From: Niveibacterium microcysteis
GTDB taxonomy: Bacteria > Pseudomonadota > Gammaproteobacteria > Burkholderiales > Rhodocyclaceae
Assembly: GCF_017161445.1 (NCBI RefSeq)
Contig: NZ_CP071060.1
Coordinates: 620,001 to 684,000, forward strand
Direction: 5' to 3'
DNA length: 64,000 nucleotides
The notes under the pieces are model-generated. The model worked only from the letters and a program-made list of their open reading frames with translations, did not search any database and was not told the DNA's origin. Positions 36,080 to 45,206 of the stretch are shown piece after piece. The stretch's first letter is position 1; each line of letters opens with the position of its first letter. The translations under genes and the position numbers were made by a program.

Positions 36080-37033
36080 ATGGCTTTCGGCAGCCTGATG
36101 GTCTTTACGGGTAACGCCAATCCGAAGCTGGCGTCTGATGTGGTCAAGCGCCTTGGTATGTCGATCGGCGCGGCCACCGTGGGTCGGTTCTCCGACGGTG
36201 AAGTTAATGTCGAATTGCTCGAAAACGTCCGCGGCAAGGACGTGTTCATGCTGCAGTCGACGTGCTATCCGACCAACGACAACCTGATGGAACTGCTGGT
36301 CATGACCGATGCGCTCAAACGCGCGTCGGCCGGCCGTATCACTGCTGCGATTCCGTACTTCGGCTATGCCCGCCAGGATCGTCGTCCGCGCAGCGCCCGT
36401 GTTCCGATTACCGCCAAGGTCATCGCCAACATGCTGCAGGCTTCGGGTGTGCAGCGCGTGCTGACGGTCGATCTGCATGCCGACCAGATCCAGGGCTTCT
36501 TCGATATTCCGGTCGACAATATCTACTCGACCCCGGTGCTGCTCGACGACCTCGCGCGTCATCGTGGTGACGACCTGATGGTTGTCTCGCCCGACGTTGG
36601 CGGTGTGGTGCGTGCGCGTGCCTACGCCAAGAAACTCGAGTGCGATCTGGCGATCATCGACAAGCGTCGTCCGAAAGCCAACGTTTCCGAAGTGATGAAC
36701 ATCATCGGTGACGTCAAGGGCCGTACCTGCGTGATCGTCGACGACATCGTCGACACCGCCGGCACGCTATGCAAGGCAGCCCAGGCGCTCAAGGAAAATG
36801 GCGCGAAGAAGGTGCTCGCGTACATCACGCACCCGGTGCTGTCGGGCGCGGCGGTGAGCCGGATTTCCGAATCTGATCTGGACGAGTTGGTCGTTACGGA
36901 TACGATTCCGCTGCGTGAAGATGCACGCGGCTGCAACCGTATCCGCCAGATCTCGATCGGCTCGTTGTTGGCCGATACGATCATGCGGATCAACAACCAG
37001 CAGTCGGTCAGCTCGCTGTTCACCGACGAGTAA
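36080..37033 (+). CDS. prs: Ribose-phosphate pyrophosphokinase (PRPP synthetase)
   Basis: The product is 317 aa, forming PRPP from ribose 5-phosphate and ATP for nucleotide, histidine, tryptophan and NAD synthesis. [20 protein letters not shown], the flexible loop [17 protein letters not shown], metal-binding [12 protein letters not shown] and the PRPP-binding [11 protein letters not shown] are all intact. It could be read from its own promoter or from the ispE-internal one through partial read-through of the tRNA terminator. Confidence 0.98.
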   Translation: MAFGSLMVFTGNANPKLASDVVKRLGMSIGAATVGRFSDGEVNVELLENVRGKDVFMLQSTCYPTNDNLMELLVMTDALKRASAGRITAAIPYFGYARQDRRPRSARVPITAKVIANMLQASGVQRVLTVDLHADQIQGFFDIPVDNIYSTPVLLDDLARHRGDDLMVVSPDVGGVVRARAYAKKLECDLAIIDKRRPKANVSEVMNIIGDVKGRTCVIVDDIVDTAGTLCKAAQALKENGAKKVLAYITHPVLSGAAVSRISESDLDELVVTDTIPLREDARGCNRIRQISIGSLLADTIMRINNQQSVSSLFTDE

Positions 37034-37045
37034 TCAGTTTTCCGG

Positions 37046-37075
37046 ACATGGGGTGCGGGTGACCGCGCCCCATGT
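37046..37075 (+). promoter_or_regulatory. GNRA-capped hairpin between prs and rplY
   Basis: ACATGGGGTGCGG / CCGCGCCCCATGT pairs over 13 bp (one G-T) around a GTGA tetraloop. It ends 49 bases before the rplY start and is followed by CTTTAACC, too T-poor for a standard terminator. It may be an attenuator, processing site or protein-binding leader. Confidence 0.7.
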
Positions 37076-37124
37076 CTTTAACCCGCCATCGTCTGGTCGC
37101 GGACGAGGCAAACGGAGTATCACC

Positions 37125-37721
37125 ATGCAATTCGTTATCAAGGCTGAAAAGCGCGTCGAACAAGGTACGGGTGCGAGCCGCCGCCTGCGTCGCGCTGGCA
37201 AGGCAATCGGCATCATCTACGGTGGCGACAAGGCCCCGGTTCAGATCACGATGGATCACAACGATCTGTTCCACGCCATGCGCAAAGAAGCTTTCCACGC
37301 TTCCGTGCTGACGATCGAAGTCGAAGGCGCCAAGGAAACCGCAGTGGTGCGTGACACCCAGTGGCACGCTTACAAGCAGCAGATCCTGCACGTGGATTTC
37401 CAGCGCGTGGATGCCACCCACAAGATGCACACCAAGGTGCCGCTGCACTTCGTCAACGCTGACATCGCCCCGGGCGTCAAGCTCGAAGGCGGCATCGTGT
37501 CGCACGTGATGAACGAAGTGGACGTCGAGTGCCTGCCGGGCAACCTGCCGGCCTTCATCGAAGTCGACCTGAAGGATCTCGCCTCGGGCGCTTCGATCCA
37601 TGTGTCGGGCCTGAAGCTGCCGGAAGGCGTGAAGGCTGTCACCCACGGTGACCCGGTCGTCGCGACCATCATGAAGACCAAGGGCGGCAGCGAAGCGGCC
37701 GAAGGCGAAGCCCAGGCCTGA
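37125..37721 (+). CDS. rplY: Ribosomal protein bL25 (long form with CTC domain)
   Basis: The product is 198 aa, with an N-terminal 5S rRNA-binding L25 domain (about 1-90, [19 protein letters not shown]) plus the C-terminal TL5/CTC beta domain (about 95-185), the long version common in betaproteobacteria. An acidic, Ala/Glu-rich tail ends the protein. ATG 37125 follows ACGGAGTATCACC; an in-frame extension upstream overlaps prs and is rejected. Confidence 0.96.
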   Translation: MQFVIKAEKRVEQGTGASRRLRRAGKAIGIIYGGDKAPVQITMDHNDLFHAMRKEAFHASVLTIEVEGAKETAVVRDTQWHAYKQQILHVDFQRVDATHKMHTKVPLHFVNADIAPGVKLEGGIVSHVMNEVDVECLPGNLPAFIEVDLKDLASGASIHVSGLKLPEGVKAVTHGDPVVATIMKTKGGSEAAEGEAQA

Positions 37722-37767
37722 GCCTGAGCGAGGCCAACCCGTAGTCGAGGCCGGAGACTGGAGACGC

Positions 37768-38358
37768 ATGACGCAAGTCGCGCCGAAACTGGTGGTCGGC
37801 CTCGGCAATCCGGGGCCCGAGTATGTCGAAACCCGGCACAACGCCGGGTTTTGGTTTTGTGAGCTGCTCTCGCGCGAACTCGGTGTGTCGCTGTCGCATG
37901 AGTCGCGCTTCCACGGTGTCGTGGGCAATGCCCGCGCGGCCGGCATGTGGATCCTGCTGCCGCAGACCTACATGAACCGTTCCGGGCAGGCGGTTGGCGC
38001 ACTGGCGCGTTTCTATCGAATCCAGCCCAACGAGATTCTCGTTGTGCATGATGAGCTCGACATCCTGCCGGGGCAATTGAAGCTCAAGTGCGGCGGTGGA
38101 AATGGCGGTCACAACGGCCTCAAGGATATCCAGGCGCATCTCGGTACGCCGGACTTCTGGCGCCTGCGGATTGGCATCGGCCACCCGGGCGACCGCAATC
38201 AGGTGGCGAACTTTGTGCTCCACCGGCCGTCGCGTGATGAGCAGACCCTCATCGACGAATCGATCGGCCGTGCGCTTGATGCCTGGCCAAAAATGCAGGC
38301 TGGTGAGTGGGAGCGTGCCACGGCGGCCGTGAATACCAAACCGAAACCCAAGACCTGA
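37768..38358 (+). CDS. pth: Peptidyl-tRNA hydrolase
   Basis: The product is 196 aa, recycling peptidyl-tRNA released from ribosomes. Active-site motifs are present: [19 protein letters not shown] (catalytic His in TRHNAG), [23 protein letters not shown] and [14 protein letters not shown]. It follows rplY in the usual prs-rplY-pth-ychF order. Confidence 0.98.
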   Translation: MTQVAPKLVVGLGNPGPEYVETRHNAGFWFCELLSRELGVSLSHESRFHGVVGNARAAGMWILLPQTYMNRSGQAVGALARFYRIQPNEILVVHDELDILPGQLKLKCGGGNGGHNGLKDIQAHLGTPDFWRLRIGIGHPGDRNQVANFVLHRPSRDEQTLIDESIGRALDAWPKMQAGEWERATAAVNTKPKPKT

Positions 38359-38453
38359 GCGCGCATTTCGCGGGCCCATGCTCAAGCGTGGGGCGGCGAA
38401 ATTCGCGTCCCGACCCGCGTGATGCGCGGTTCGCTTTTGAAAGAGTTGAAATC

Positions 38454-39545
38454 ATGAGCCTCAAGTGCGGCATCGTCGGTCTGCCCAACGTTGGCAAGTC
38501 CACCCTCTTCAACGCGCTGACCAAGGCGGGCATCGCGGCCGAGAACTATCCGTTCTGCACCATCGAGCCGAACGTCGGCATTGTTGAGGTCCCGGATCCG
38601 CGTCTCGCGCAGCTTTCCGCGATCGTCAAGCCACAGAAGATTCAGCCCGCGATCGTTGAGTTCGTCGACATCGCCGGCCTGGTCGCTGGCGCTTCGAAGG
38701 GCGAAGGCCTTGGCAACCAGTTCCTCGCGAACATCCGCGAAACCGACGCGATCGTGAACGTCGTGCGCTGCTTCGATGACGAGAACGTGGTGCATGTGAA
38801 TGGCCGCGTCGACCCGATCGCCGACATTGAGACCATCGTGACTGAACTCGCACTGGCCGACCTTGCTGTGGTCGAGCGCACGCTCAAGCGCGACACGAAC
38901 AAGGCCAAGGCGGGGGACAAGGATGCACGCAAGCTGGTCGCGGTGCTTGAGCAGGTGTTGCCGCACCTGAACGAGGGGAAGCCGGTTCGCACGCTCGATC
39001 TGTCCGACGACGACAAGGTGTTGCTCAAGCCGCTGTGCCTGATGACGATCAAGCCGGCGATGTACGTCGGCAACGTGCTGGAAGACGGCGCTGAAAACAA
39101 CCCTTACCTCGACCGCCTGCGCGAGCATGCAGCCAAGGAGGGGGCTCCGGTCGTCGCGCTGTGCGCGAAGATCGAGCAGGAGCTGGCGGAGCTGGAAGAC
39201 GAGGACAAGATGGCCTTCCTCGCCGATCTTGGCTACGACGAGCCGGGTCTCAACCGCCTGATTCGCGCCGGCTACGATCTGCTGGGCCTGCAAACCTACT
39301 TCACCGCAGGGGTGAAGGAAGTGCGCGCGTGGACGATCCACAAGGGCGACACCGCACCGCAGGCCGCTGGCGTGATCCACACCGATTTCGAGCGGGGTTT
39401 CATCCGCGCCCAGACGATCGCCTTTGACGATTTCATCGCCTACAAGGGCGAGGCGGGCGCGAAAGAGGCGGGCAAGATGCGCTCCGAAGGCAAGGAATAC
39501 GTCGTCAAGGATGGTGACGTGCTCAACTTCCTGTTCAACGTCTAA
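38454..39545 (+). CDS. ychF: Redox-regulated ribosome-associated ATPase YchF/OLA1
   Basis: The product is 363 aa from ATG 38454. The G domain begins [18 protein letters not shown] and contains [15 protein letters not shown] and [19 protein letters not shown]. The NKxD specificity motif is replaced as in all YchF proteins (GNVLED), giving ATP preference. A coiled-coil insertion lies at about 130-210, and the C-terminal TGS domain contains [15 protein letters not shown]. An upstream extension to 38307 overlaps pth and is rejected. Confidence 0.97.
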   Translation: MSLKCGIVGLPNVGKSTLFNALTKAGIAAENYPFCTIEPNVGIVEVPDPRLAQLSAIVKPQKIQPAIVEFVDIAGLVAGASKGEGLGNQFLANIRETDAIVNVVRCFDDENVVHVNGRVDPIADIETIVTELALADLAVVERTLKRDTNKAKAGDKDARKLVAVLEQVLPHLNEGKPVRTLDLSDDDKVLLKPLCLMTIKPAMYVGNVLEDGAENNPYLDRLREHAAKEGAPVVALCAKIEQELAELEDEDKMAFLADLGYDEPGLNRLIRAGYDLLGLQTYFTAGVKEVRAWTIHKGDTAPQAAGVIHTDFERGFIRAQTIAFDDFIAYKGEAGAKEAGKMRSEGKEYVVKDGDVLNFLFNV

Positions 39546-39581
39546 GCACGACTTCGTCGCCAGCACTTGGCGGCGCCGAAG

Positions 39582-39619
39582 AAAGCCCCGCACGGCACAC
39601 CGCCTGCGGGGCTTTTTGT
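39582..39619. terminator. Terminator between ychF and the convergent small gene
   Basis: AAAGCCCCGC / GCGGGGCTTT stem of 10 bp with a 14-base loop and a following T-run (TT, GTT). The A-rich left edge could serve the minus strand too. Confidence 0.85.
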
Positions 39620-39695
39620 TGGTGCGATGGGGTGGATGACGCTGCGGTGCTTCCGATGTCCGGCGTGCAGCATGGCAGGCGTGCCGCGCGCGCCC

Positions 39696-40049
39696 TCAGT
39701 CTTCCTGATCCTCGAGCGCGGCTTCGAGCTCGTCGAAACGGTCTTCCAGCCATTCCTCTGCTGCAGCGGAATTGAGCCAGTCGCGCAGGGCGTCCTGATC
39801 AGCGGCCGGCCAGTTGCAGCGCTCGCTACCCATATCGGCGGCGACCAGGCCGGTGGCGCTGGGCACGCCCGGCTCCTTGGCGCCGACGGTCGGGATGAAC
39901 TCGACCAGATCGATCAACGGCAACAGGTCACGCGGGTCGTGAACCGTGCTCCGGATCTCGTTAAGGGTTTCCGGGTCGGCTGCGAGCACCCGTTCAAATA
40001 CGCTGTCAGCGGATAGGCCGATCCGGCGGCCACTTGGTAGTTGCGGCAC
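39696..40049 (-). CDS. Small acidic hypothetical protein (117 aa)
   Basis: It starts at GTG 40049 with a textbook AGGAGG 6 bases upstream, which settles the start. The protein is acidic and soluble, with a helical C-terminus (LRDWLNSAAAEEWLEDRFDE and LEAALEDQED). No motif is recognised. It resembles short uncharacterised betaproteobacterial proteins. It precedes nothing in the same direction and follows the diguanylate cyclase region in opposite sense to ychF. Confidence 0.72.
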   Translation of the reverse strand: MPQLPSGRRIGLSADSVFERVLAADPETLNEIRSTVHDPRDLLPLIDLVEFIPTVGAKEPGVPSATGLVAADMGSERCNWPAADQDALRDWLNSAAAEEWLEDRFDELEAALEDQED

Positions 40050-40201
40050 AGAATGCCTCCTGATGCAAAAGACAAAGGGTATCCCGATTCCGGTGCGGGA
40101 TCGTCGGGGCGAGCAGCGGGATGACCTCCCTGCATGCCGGATGGTGAATGGAGGGCGCTTTCGCGGCCGCTATCGCGATGCGCGTATGAGTGACGACCTT
40201 C

Positions 40202-42085
40202 TCAGTTGTCCGCTGGCGCGCTGGCGAATACTGCACTGCGGCCGCCCAGGGTTTTCGCGCGATACATGGCGGCATCGGCGCGCTGCATCAGCAGTTCGCC
40301 CCCGCCGGCATGCGTCGGGTAGAGCGCGATGCCGATCGAGACACCCAGAAGGTAGTCACGCTGGTCTGAAGTAACCGGTTCGCGCACCGCCTCCAGAACT
40401 TTGGCCGCCACGGCTTCGGCTGCCTGCGGGCCGTCGACTTCGGGCAGCAGGATGACGAACTCGTCGCCCCCGACCCGGGCGACCGTGTCGGAATCGCGCA
40501 CGGCGAGGCGCAAGCGATGCGCGATCGTGGCGAGCACGGCGTCGCCGACGGCATGACCATCGGAATCGTTGATGATCTTGAAGTCGTCCAGATCGAGCAG
40601 CATCAGCCCGACCAGGCCATCGCGCCGCTTTGCCTGCGCGATCGCTTGTTCCAGCTGGTCTGCCAGCAGGCGGCGATTGGGCAGACCGGTGAGCGGATCG
40701 TGGTAAGCAAGGTGGCGGTAGCGTTCTGCGTTGCGCATTCGATCGCTGATGTCGCTGGCGATGCCGTGGTAGCCGGCGAAGTGACCGTCCTCGTCAAACA
40801 CCGGGTTGCCGCTGGTGGAAAACCATAGCCGGGTGCCGTCCGAGCGCGTGACGTAGAACACCAGATCGCGGAAGGGCTCATGCGCTTCGAGCTGTTCCTT
40901 GTGCTTGGCCCATTGTTCGGGTGCGATGCCTTCGATCTTGGCGACTTCCCAGCGCCGCTTGCCGATGCAGTCCTGCAACGCGGCGCCAATCCGCTCCATG
41001 CCGGCGCCGGAGAGATGGGTGAAGCGCAGGTCGGCGTCCTGCTCCCAGTACAGGTCGGACGACATCGAGATCAGCCGGCGGAAGCGTTCTTCGCTGATGC
41101 GCAGCGCGGTCTCGGTCTCGAGCCGCTCGGTGATATCCGAGCCCATCCACACCATACCGGCCTCCGGGTGCGTAGCACTCACCGGCATACCCGTCATTTC
41201 GGCGCGGAACGCACTGCCATCCCGCCGCCGCATGGGTGCCACGTAGGTGTAGGGGCGCGCCTCCCGGAAGGCGTGCAATGCCGCTTCGCTGTGCTGCGAC
41301 CAGTCGTCCGCATTCAGATGCCAGATCCACATTGGACTGCCGACCACGTCTGCCGCCGGGCAGCGCATCTGTTCGAGGAAGCGCTGATTGCATTTGACGA
41401 TATGCGGCCCCCGTACGAGGACGATCGCCTCGGCGGCGGTATCGAAGATCACCTGCTGCTCGCGCGCAAGCGCTTCGCTTTCAAGCCGGCGCTGAAGCGT
41501 GCCGACCAGGATGCGATTGAAGGCGCCGTGCAGGCCGAACAGCAGCAGCAGGTAGCCGAGCAAGCCCCAGCCGGCGAGTGGTAGCGTGGGTGGCGGCTGA
41601 ATCATCAGCAAGGCGACGGGTGGTGCAAGGCTGGGCAGGACGATCGTGAAGAAGCTCATGCGGCTGACGGCCTGCGTGCCGGCGCTGGCCAGGGCCACTG
41701 TCATGACGATGAGGATCACGGTTCCCAGTATGACGAGGTCGTCAGGGCGGGCGACAAAGAAGATCGTGATGCCCCAGCCGAGTCCTGTCAGCGCATTGCG
41801 CGCGTGATAAAGCTGTTCGAGGCGTTCGGCCCGCAGCGGCTGCAGATCGGGGGCGCACATCACGCGGTGGAAACCAAGTTGCGACAACACCAGAACCGCC
41901 ATCACCAAGGCCCAGGCGGTGGTCGCGAGGGCACCGGCGGTTGGCCACAGCGTTGCCGCCATCACCACTACTGCAATCACGCCGCCAAGGCTTGCCACGC
42001 GGCAACTCTCGCCAAGCAGCGCAACGCGCTCGATCAGCAGGCGCTGTTCGAGGGGCGTGTCGGGGGAGGAGGTGTCGGTGACCAT
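40202..42085 (-). CDS. Membrane diguanylate cyclase with two PAS domains
   Basis: The product is 627 aa. An N-terminal membrane sensor region with about five helices (residues roughly 30-185) is followed by two PAS domains (about 210-325 and 330-455, each with the VIFDTAAEAIVLVRG or MSSDLYWEQDADLRFTHLSG type core) and a GGDEF domain. The active-site GGDEF is at residues 539-543, and the product-inhibition I-site RDSD lies at 530-533, five residues upstream. No EAL domain is present. It should make cyclic di-GMP with feedback inhibition. The input signal is unknown. Confidence 0.94.
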   Translation of the reverse strand: MVTDTSSPDTPLEQRLLIERVALLGESCRVASLGGVIAVVVMAATLWPTAGALATTAWALVMAVLVLSQLGFHRVMCAPDLQPLRAERLEQLYHARNALTGLGWGITIFFVARPDDLVILGTVILIVMTVALASAGTQAVSRMSFFTIVLPSLAPPVALLMIQPPPTLPLAGWGLLGYLLLLFGLHGAFNRILVGTLQRRLESEALAREQQVIFDTAAEAIVLVRGPHIVKCNQRFLEQMRCPAADVVGSPMWIWHLNADDWSQHSEAALHAFREARPYTYVAPMRRRDGSAFRAEMTGMPVSATHPEAGMVWMGSDITERLETETALRISEERFRRLISMSSDLYWEQDADLRFTHLSGAGMERIGAALQDCIGKRRWEVAKIEGIAPEQWAKHKEQLEAHEPFRDLVFYVTRSDGTRLWFSTSGNPVFDEDGHFAGYHGIASDISDRMRNAERYRHLAYHDPLTGLPNRRLLADQLEQAIAQAKRRDGLVGLMLLDLDDFKIINDSDGHAVGDAVLATIAHRLRLAVRDSDTVARVGGDEFVILLPEVDGPQAAEAVAAKVLEAVREPVTSDQRDYLLGVSIGIALYPTHAGGGELLMQRADAAMYRAKTLGGRSAVFASAPADN

Positions 42086-42141
42086 GCGTGGGGGTGATAC
42101 AGTCCGGCCGCAAAGTATGCCGCCTGCCGCCAGGCTCGAAA

Positions 42142-43092
42142 ATGTCCGTTATGTACCCGTTTGCGCCTGCCATCACACCCATCGGCCGATTTGCGCCGTC
42201 GCCGACCGGTCCGCTCCATTTCGGCTCGCTGGTTGCCGCCCTCGGCAGCTGGCTGGATGTGCGATCGCGCGGTGGGCGCTGGTTGCTGCGGATCGAGGAT
42301 GTCGATACGCCCCGCATCGTGCCTGGGGCCGATCGCGCAATCATCGCAGACCTCGCTCGCTTCGGCCTCGAGTGGGATGGCGACATCGTCTGGCAGAGCC
42401 AGCGCGGCGACCGCTACGAGGCCGCGCTTGACCGGTTGCGTGCGTTGGGCTTGGTGTATCCGTGCGCGTGTTCGCGCAAGGAAATCGCTGATTCGACAAC
42501 CGTACGCGCACGCGACGGCGCTCTGCGCTACCCCGGAACGTGTCGGGGCGGGTTGGCGCCAGGGCGCGAAGCTCGCGCCTGGCGGGTGCGCACAACGCCC
42601 GGCGAGATCTGTTTTGATGACGCGCTGCAGGGGCGGGTTTGCGAGGATATCGAACACGAGGTCGGCGACTTCGTGCTGCTTCGCGCCGATGGGGTCTGGG
42701 CCTATCAGTTGGCCGTGGTTGTGGACGACGCCGAGCAAGGGGTCACGGAGATCGTGCGCGGAGCCGATCTGCTCGATTCCACCCCGCGACAGCTCTTTCT
42801 GCAGCAGCTGTTAGGTTATCGGCGTCCGGACTATCTGCACCTGCCCGTCGCCGGCAATCAGGCTGGCGAGAAGCTCTCGAAGCAGACGCTTGCGTTGGCG
42901 GTGGCCGAGCAACCGGCGCCGCAGGCACTTACGGACGCCTTGGCCTTCCTCGGCCACGCGCTGCCGCGCGAGCTGCGCGGTGCGCCGGTAAGTGTGCAGC
43001 TTGAATGGGGACTCGCGAACTGGTCACGCGCGCACCTGCCGCGTAGTGCAATGGCGCCTGCGCCGGCCTGGAGCGCCGTTCAGCGCAGCTGA
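42142..43092 (+). CDS. gluQ: Glutamyl-Q tRNA(Asp) synthetase
   Basis: The product is 316 aa from ATG 42142 (42151 is an alternative start). It is a truncated GluRS-like enzyme that attaches glutamate to queuosine of tRNA-Asp. HIGH-like RFAPSPTGPLHFGSLVAALG, zinc ligands in PCACSRKEI and YPGTC, and KMSK-like GEKLSKQTL are present, and the anticodon-binding domain of true GluRS is missing, as expected. It is divergent from the diguanylate cyclase. Confidence 0.95.
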   Translation: MSVMYPFAPAITPIGRFAPSPTGPLHFGSLVAALGSWLDVRSRGGRWLLRIEDVDTPRIVPGADRAIIADLARFGLEWDGDIVWQSQRGDRYEAALDRLRALGLVYPCACSRKEIADSTTVRARDGALRYPGTCRGGLAPGREARAWRVRTTPGEICFDDALQGRVCEDIEHEVGDFVLLRADGVWAYQLAVVVDDAEQGVTEIVRGADLLDSTPRQLFLQQLLGYRRPDYLHLPVAGNQAGEKLSKQTLALAVAEQPAPQALTDALAFLGHALPRELRGAPVSVQLEWGLANWSRAHLPRSAMAPAPAWSAVQRS

Positions 43093-43098
43093 CGTTAC

Positions 43099-44139
43099 CT
43101 ACGCGGACGTCAGCTCGCGCTTGGGTAATTTGCTCAGTGCGAGAATGGTCCGCTCCGGTTCAATGCCGGCAACGCTGGCCTCGGGGCCGCACAGCAACTC
43201 GTGGGCGATTTGCCACGGATACCAGTGCTTGGTCTTGAGCGGTGAGTTCTCGAACAGTGCGACCATGGGCAGCCCTGCGGCAGCGGCGAGGTGCAGCGCG
43301 CCACCGTCGGCGCCGACGAAGGCGTGACAGCGTGAGAACGCGGCGACGAGTTCGCGCAGCCCATGCGTCGGGCACGCGACGAACGGGATCTGTTCGAGTG
43401 CAGCAGCGATCTCGGCGGCAAATGCATCGTCACCCGGATGGCGCGGATCGTCCGCGGCGCCGGGCGACCAGAACAGCACGATGCCCCAGCCGGCATACGC
43501 TGCGGCGTGCGCGAGCATGATCCAGCGCTCCGCGGGCCAACGTCGCGTGGCTTCGCGGGCGGACAAATGCAAGGCCAGGCGCGGGCGTTTGCCAAGCGCG
43601 GCGAAACGCGCTTCGGCGTTTGCGGCCAGCGCGACGTCCGGGAACACCTGCAAGGGGCCGGGCGAAGTCTTCACACCCAAGGGCACCAGCAACTGCGCAA
43701 CCGCCTCCACCTCATGGATCAGCGGATCGGGGGGCGGCAAGGCGACATCCGGCTGGCGGGCACGGCTGTCGGGGCTCGCGAAGCCGATCGTGCGCGCAAC
43801 GCCACATTGCCGCGCGAGACGCAGGCCGTGCTTGTCCCACGATGATTTGCCCAGGATCGCGACATCGAAGCGCTCGCGGCGGATTGTGTGCAACAGCTTC
43901 GCACGCGCCCACACTGCGCCGAATGCGCTCTGCCCTGCCTCACGATGCTTGAGCTTGGTGTAGGCATAGACCGCATCGAGATGCGGATTGTCGGCGAGCA
44001 CGTCGGCGTTGTACGAATTGACCAAGGCAGCCAGGCGCGCGTCGGGAAACGCGTGGCGCAGGGCTGCGATGGCCGGCGTCGTGCAAACCAGATCGCCGAT
44101 GTTGTCGCGGCGCACGACAAGAATGCTGCGCGGTGTCAT
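43099..44139 (-). CDS. GT9 family heptosyltransferase-like glycosyltransferase
   Basis: The product is 346 aa. The GT9 N-terminus ILVVRRDNIGDLVCTTPAIAAL and the C-domain motifs HLSAREATRRWPAERW, CHAFVGADGGALHLAAAAGLP are clear. It belongs to the heptosyltransferase fold (ADP-sugar donors, LPS inner core), but the exact acceptor is unknown. It ends the cluster, 6 bases from the convergent gluQ. It is the closer of two tandem paralogs (next entry) and overlaps it by 4 bases. Confidence 0.85.
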   Translation of the reverse strand: MTPRSILVVRRDNIGDLVCTTPAIAALRHAFPDARLAALVNSYNADVLADNPHLDAVYAYTKLKHREAGQSAFGAVWARAKLLHTIRRERFDVAILGKSSWDKHGLRLARQCGVARTIGFASPDSRARQPDVALPPPDPLIHEVEAVAQLLVPLGVKTSPGPLQVFPDVALAANAEARFAALGKRPRLALHLSAREATRRWPAERWIMLAHAAAYAGWGIVLFWSPGAADDPRHPGDDAFAAEIAAALEQIPFVACPTHGLRELVAAFSRCHAFVGADGGALHLAAAAGLPMVALFENSPLKTKHWYPWQIAHELLCGPEASVAGIEPERTILALSKLPKRELTSA

Positions 44140-45206
44140 TTCAGTACGCCGCGCGTGCGAGCCCGTGCGTCGATCGCCGGGCGCAGACGTGCCAGCGCTG
44201 CCAAAGCTTCCGGCGCGGTCACGTCGGCCACTTCAAGGCTCGTCGGTTGCAGGATTTCATGGGCGACACCCCAGGGGTGCCAGCGCGTCGCATCCGACTT
44301 GCCAAACAGGGCCGCGATCGGGAGACCGAGCGATGCGCCCAGGTGCATCGCGCCACCGTCGCTGCAAAGCATGCCGTCGCACACCGAAAGGCCCGCCATC
44401 AGCTCGTCGAGGCTGTTGCTGGGCCACGGCAGCATCGGGAAGTCGGCCCCGAGGGCGGCGATGATCTCGTTCGCCTTGCCGTCGTCGCCTGGGTGCATCG
44501 GGTTGTTCTCGTCGCCAGGCGACCAGAACAGCATGAACTGCAAGTCGCCTGCGCCCCCCAGTGTCCTCAGCGTGTCGATGAAGCGTTGCGCCGGCCAGCG
44601 TTGGCTGGGCAGCCGCGCACTGATATGCACTGCCAGCGTGGGGCGCGCGCGCGACCAACGTTGCTGGCGCAGCGTACGTGCTGCGGCAGTGGTGGCTTCG
44701 GCATCTGCATTCACCACAAGTGGCCCCGCACTGTCGGTGATGCCCAGCGGCGTCAGCAACCGGAACAATTCTTCCACCTCATGTTCCGGTCGGCGTTCGA
44801 CAGGGATGCCCATGTCGATGTGGCGCGCCCAGGGCTTGCCGGCCTCGGTGAAGCCGACCACATGCTTAGGCTGGATCAGGCGCGCGAGTCGCACCGGGCG
44901 CGGCATGCAGCCGCAGTTCGCAAGCACCACGCAGTCGTAGCGGCGCCGCCGGAGGCGGTACATCAGGCGCGCGCGCTTCCACAGCACCCCCAACGCCGAT
45001 TCGCTGCCGCGCACGCGGTGGTGTGTCTTGGTGTAGGCGAAGACCTCGTCCAGATCCGGGTTGCGCGACACCACCGGCAGGTTGTAGCTCGTGACCAGCG
45101 CATCGATCCGGGCATCGGGGAAGCGCGTACGCAAGGCGTGAATCAGCGGCGTGGTGCAGACGAGGTCGCCGATGTTGTCACGGCGGATGACGAGGATGCT
45201 CTTCAT
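44136..45206 (-). CDS. GT9 family heptosyltransferase-like glycosyltransferase
   Basis: The product is 356 aa. N-terminus ILVIRRDNIGDLVCTTPLIHAL, C-domain HISARLPSQRWPAQRF and CDGMLCSDGGAMHLGASLGLP. Marked similarity to the adjacent 346-aa protein throughout (RRDNIGDLVCTTP, FWSPG, NPMHPGDD against DPRHPGDD) indicates a tandem duplication with divergence. It overlaps both neighbours by 4 bases. Transfer of a heptose or related sugar to LPS core is inferred from the family. Confidence 0.85.
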   Translation of the reverse strand: MKSILVIRRDNIGDLVCTTPLIHALRTRFPDARIDALVTSYNLPVVSRNPDLDEVFAYTKTHHRVRGSESALGVLWKRARLMYRLRRRRYDCVVLANCGCMPRPVRLARLIQPKHVVGFTEAGKPWARHIDMGIPVERRPEHEVEELFRLLTPLGITDSAGPLVVNADAEATTAAARTLRQQRWSRARPTLAVHISARLPSQRWPAQRFIDTLRTLGGAGDLQFMLFWSPGDENNPMHPGDDGKANEIIAALGADFPMLPWPSNSLDELMAGLSVCDGMLCSDGGAMHLGASLGLPIAALFGKSDATRWHPWGVAHEILQPTSLEVADVTAPEALAALARLRPAIDARARTRGVLK

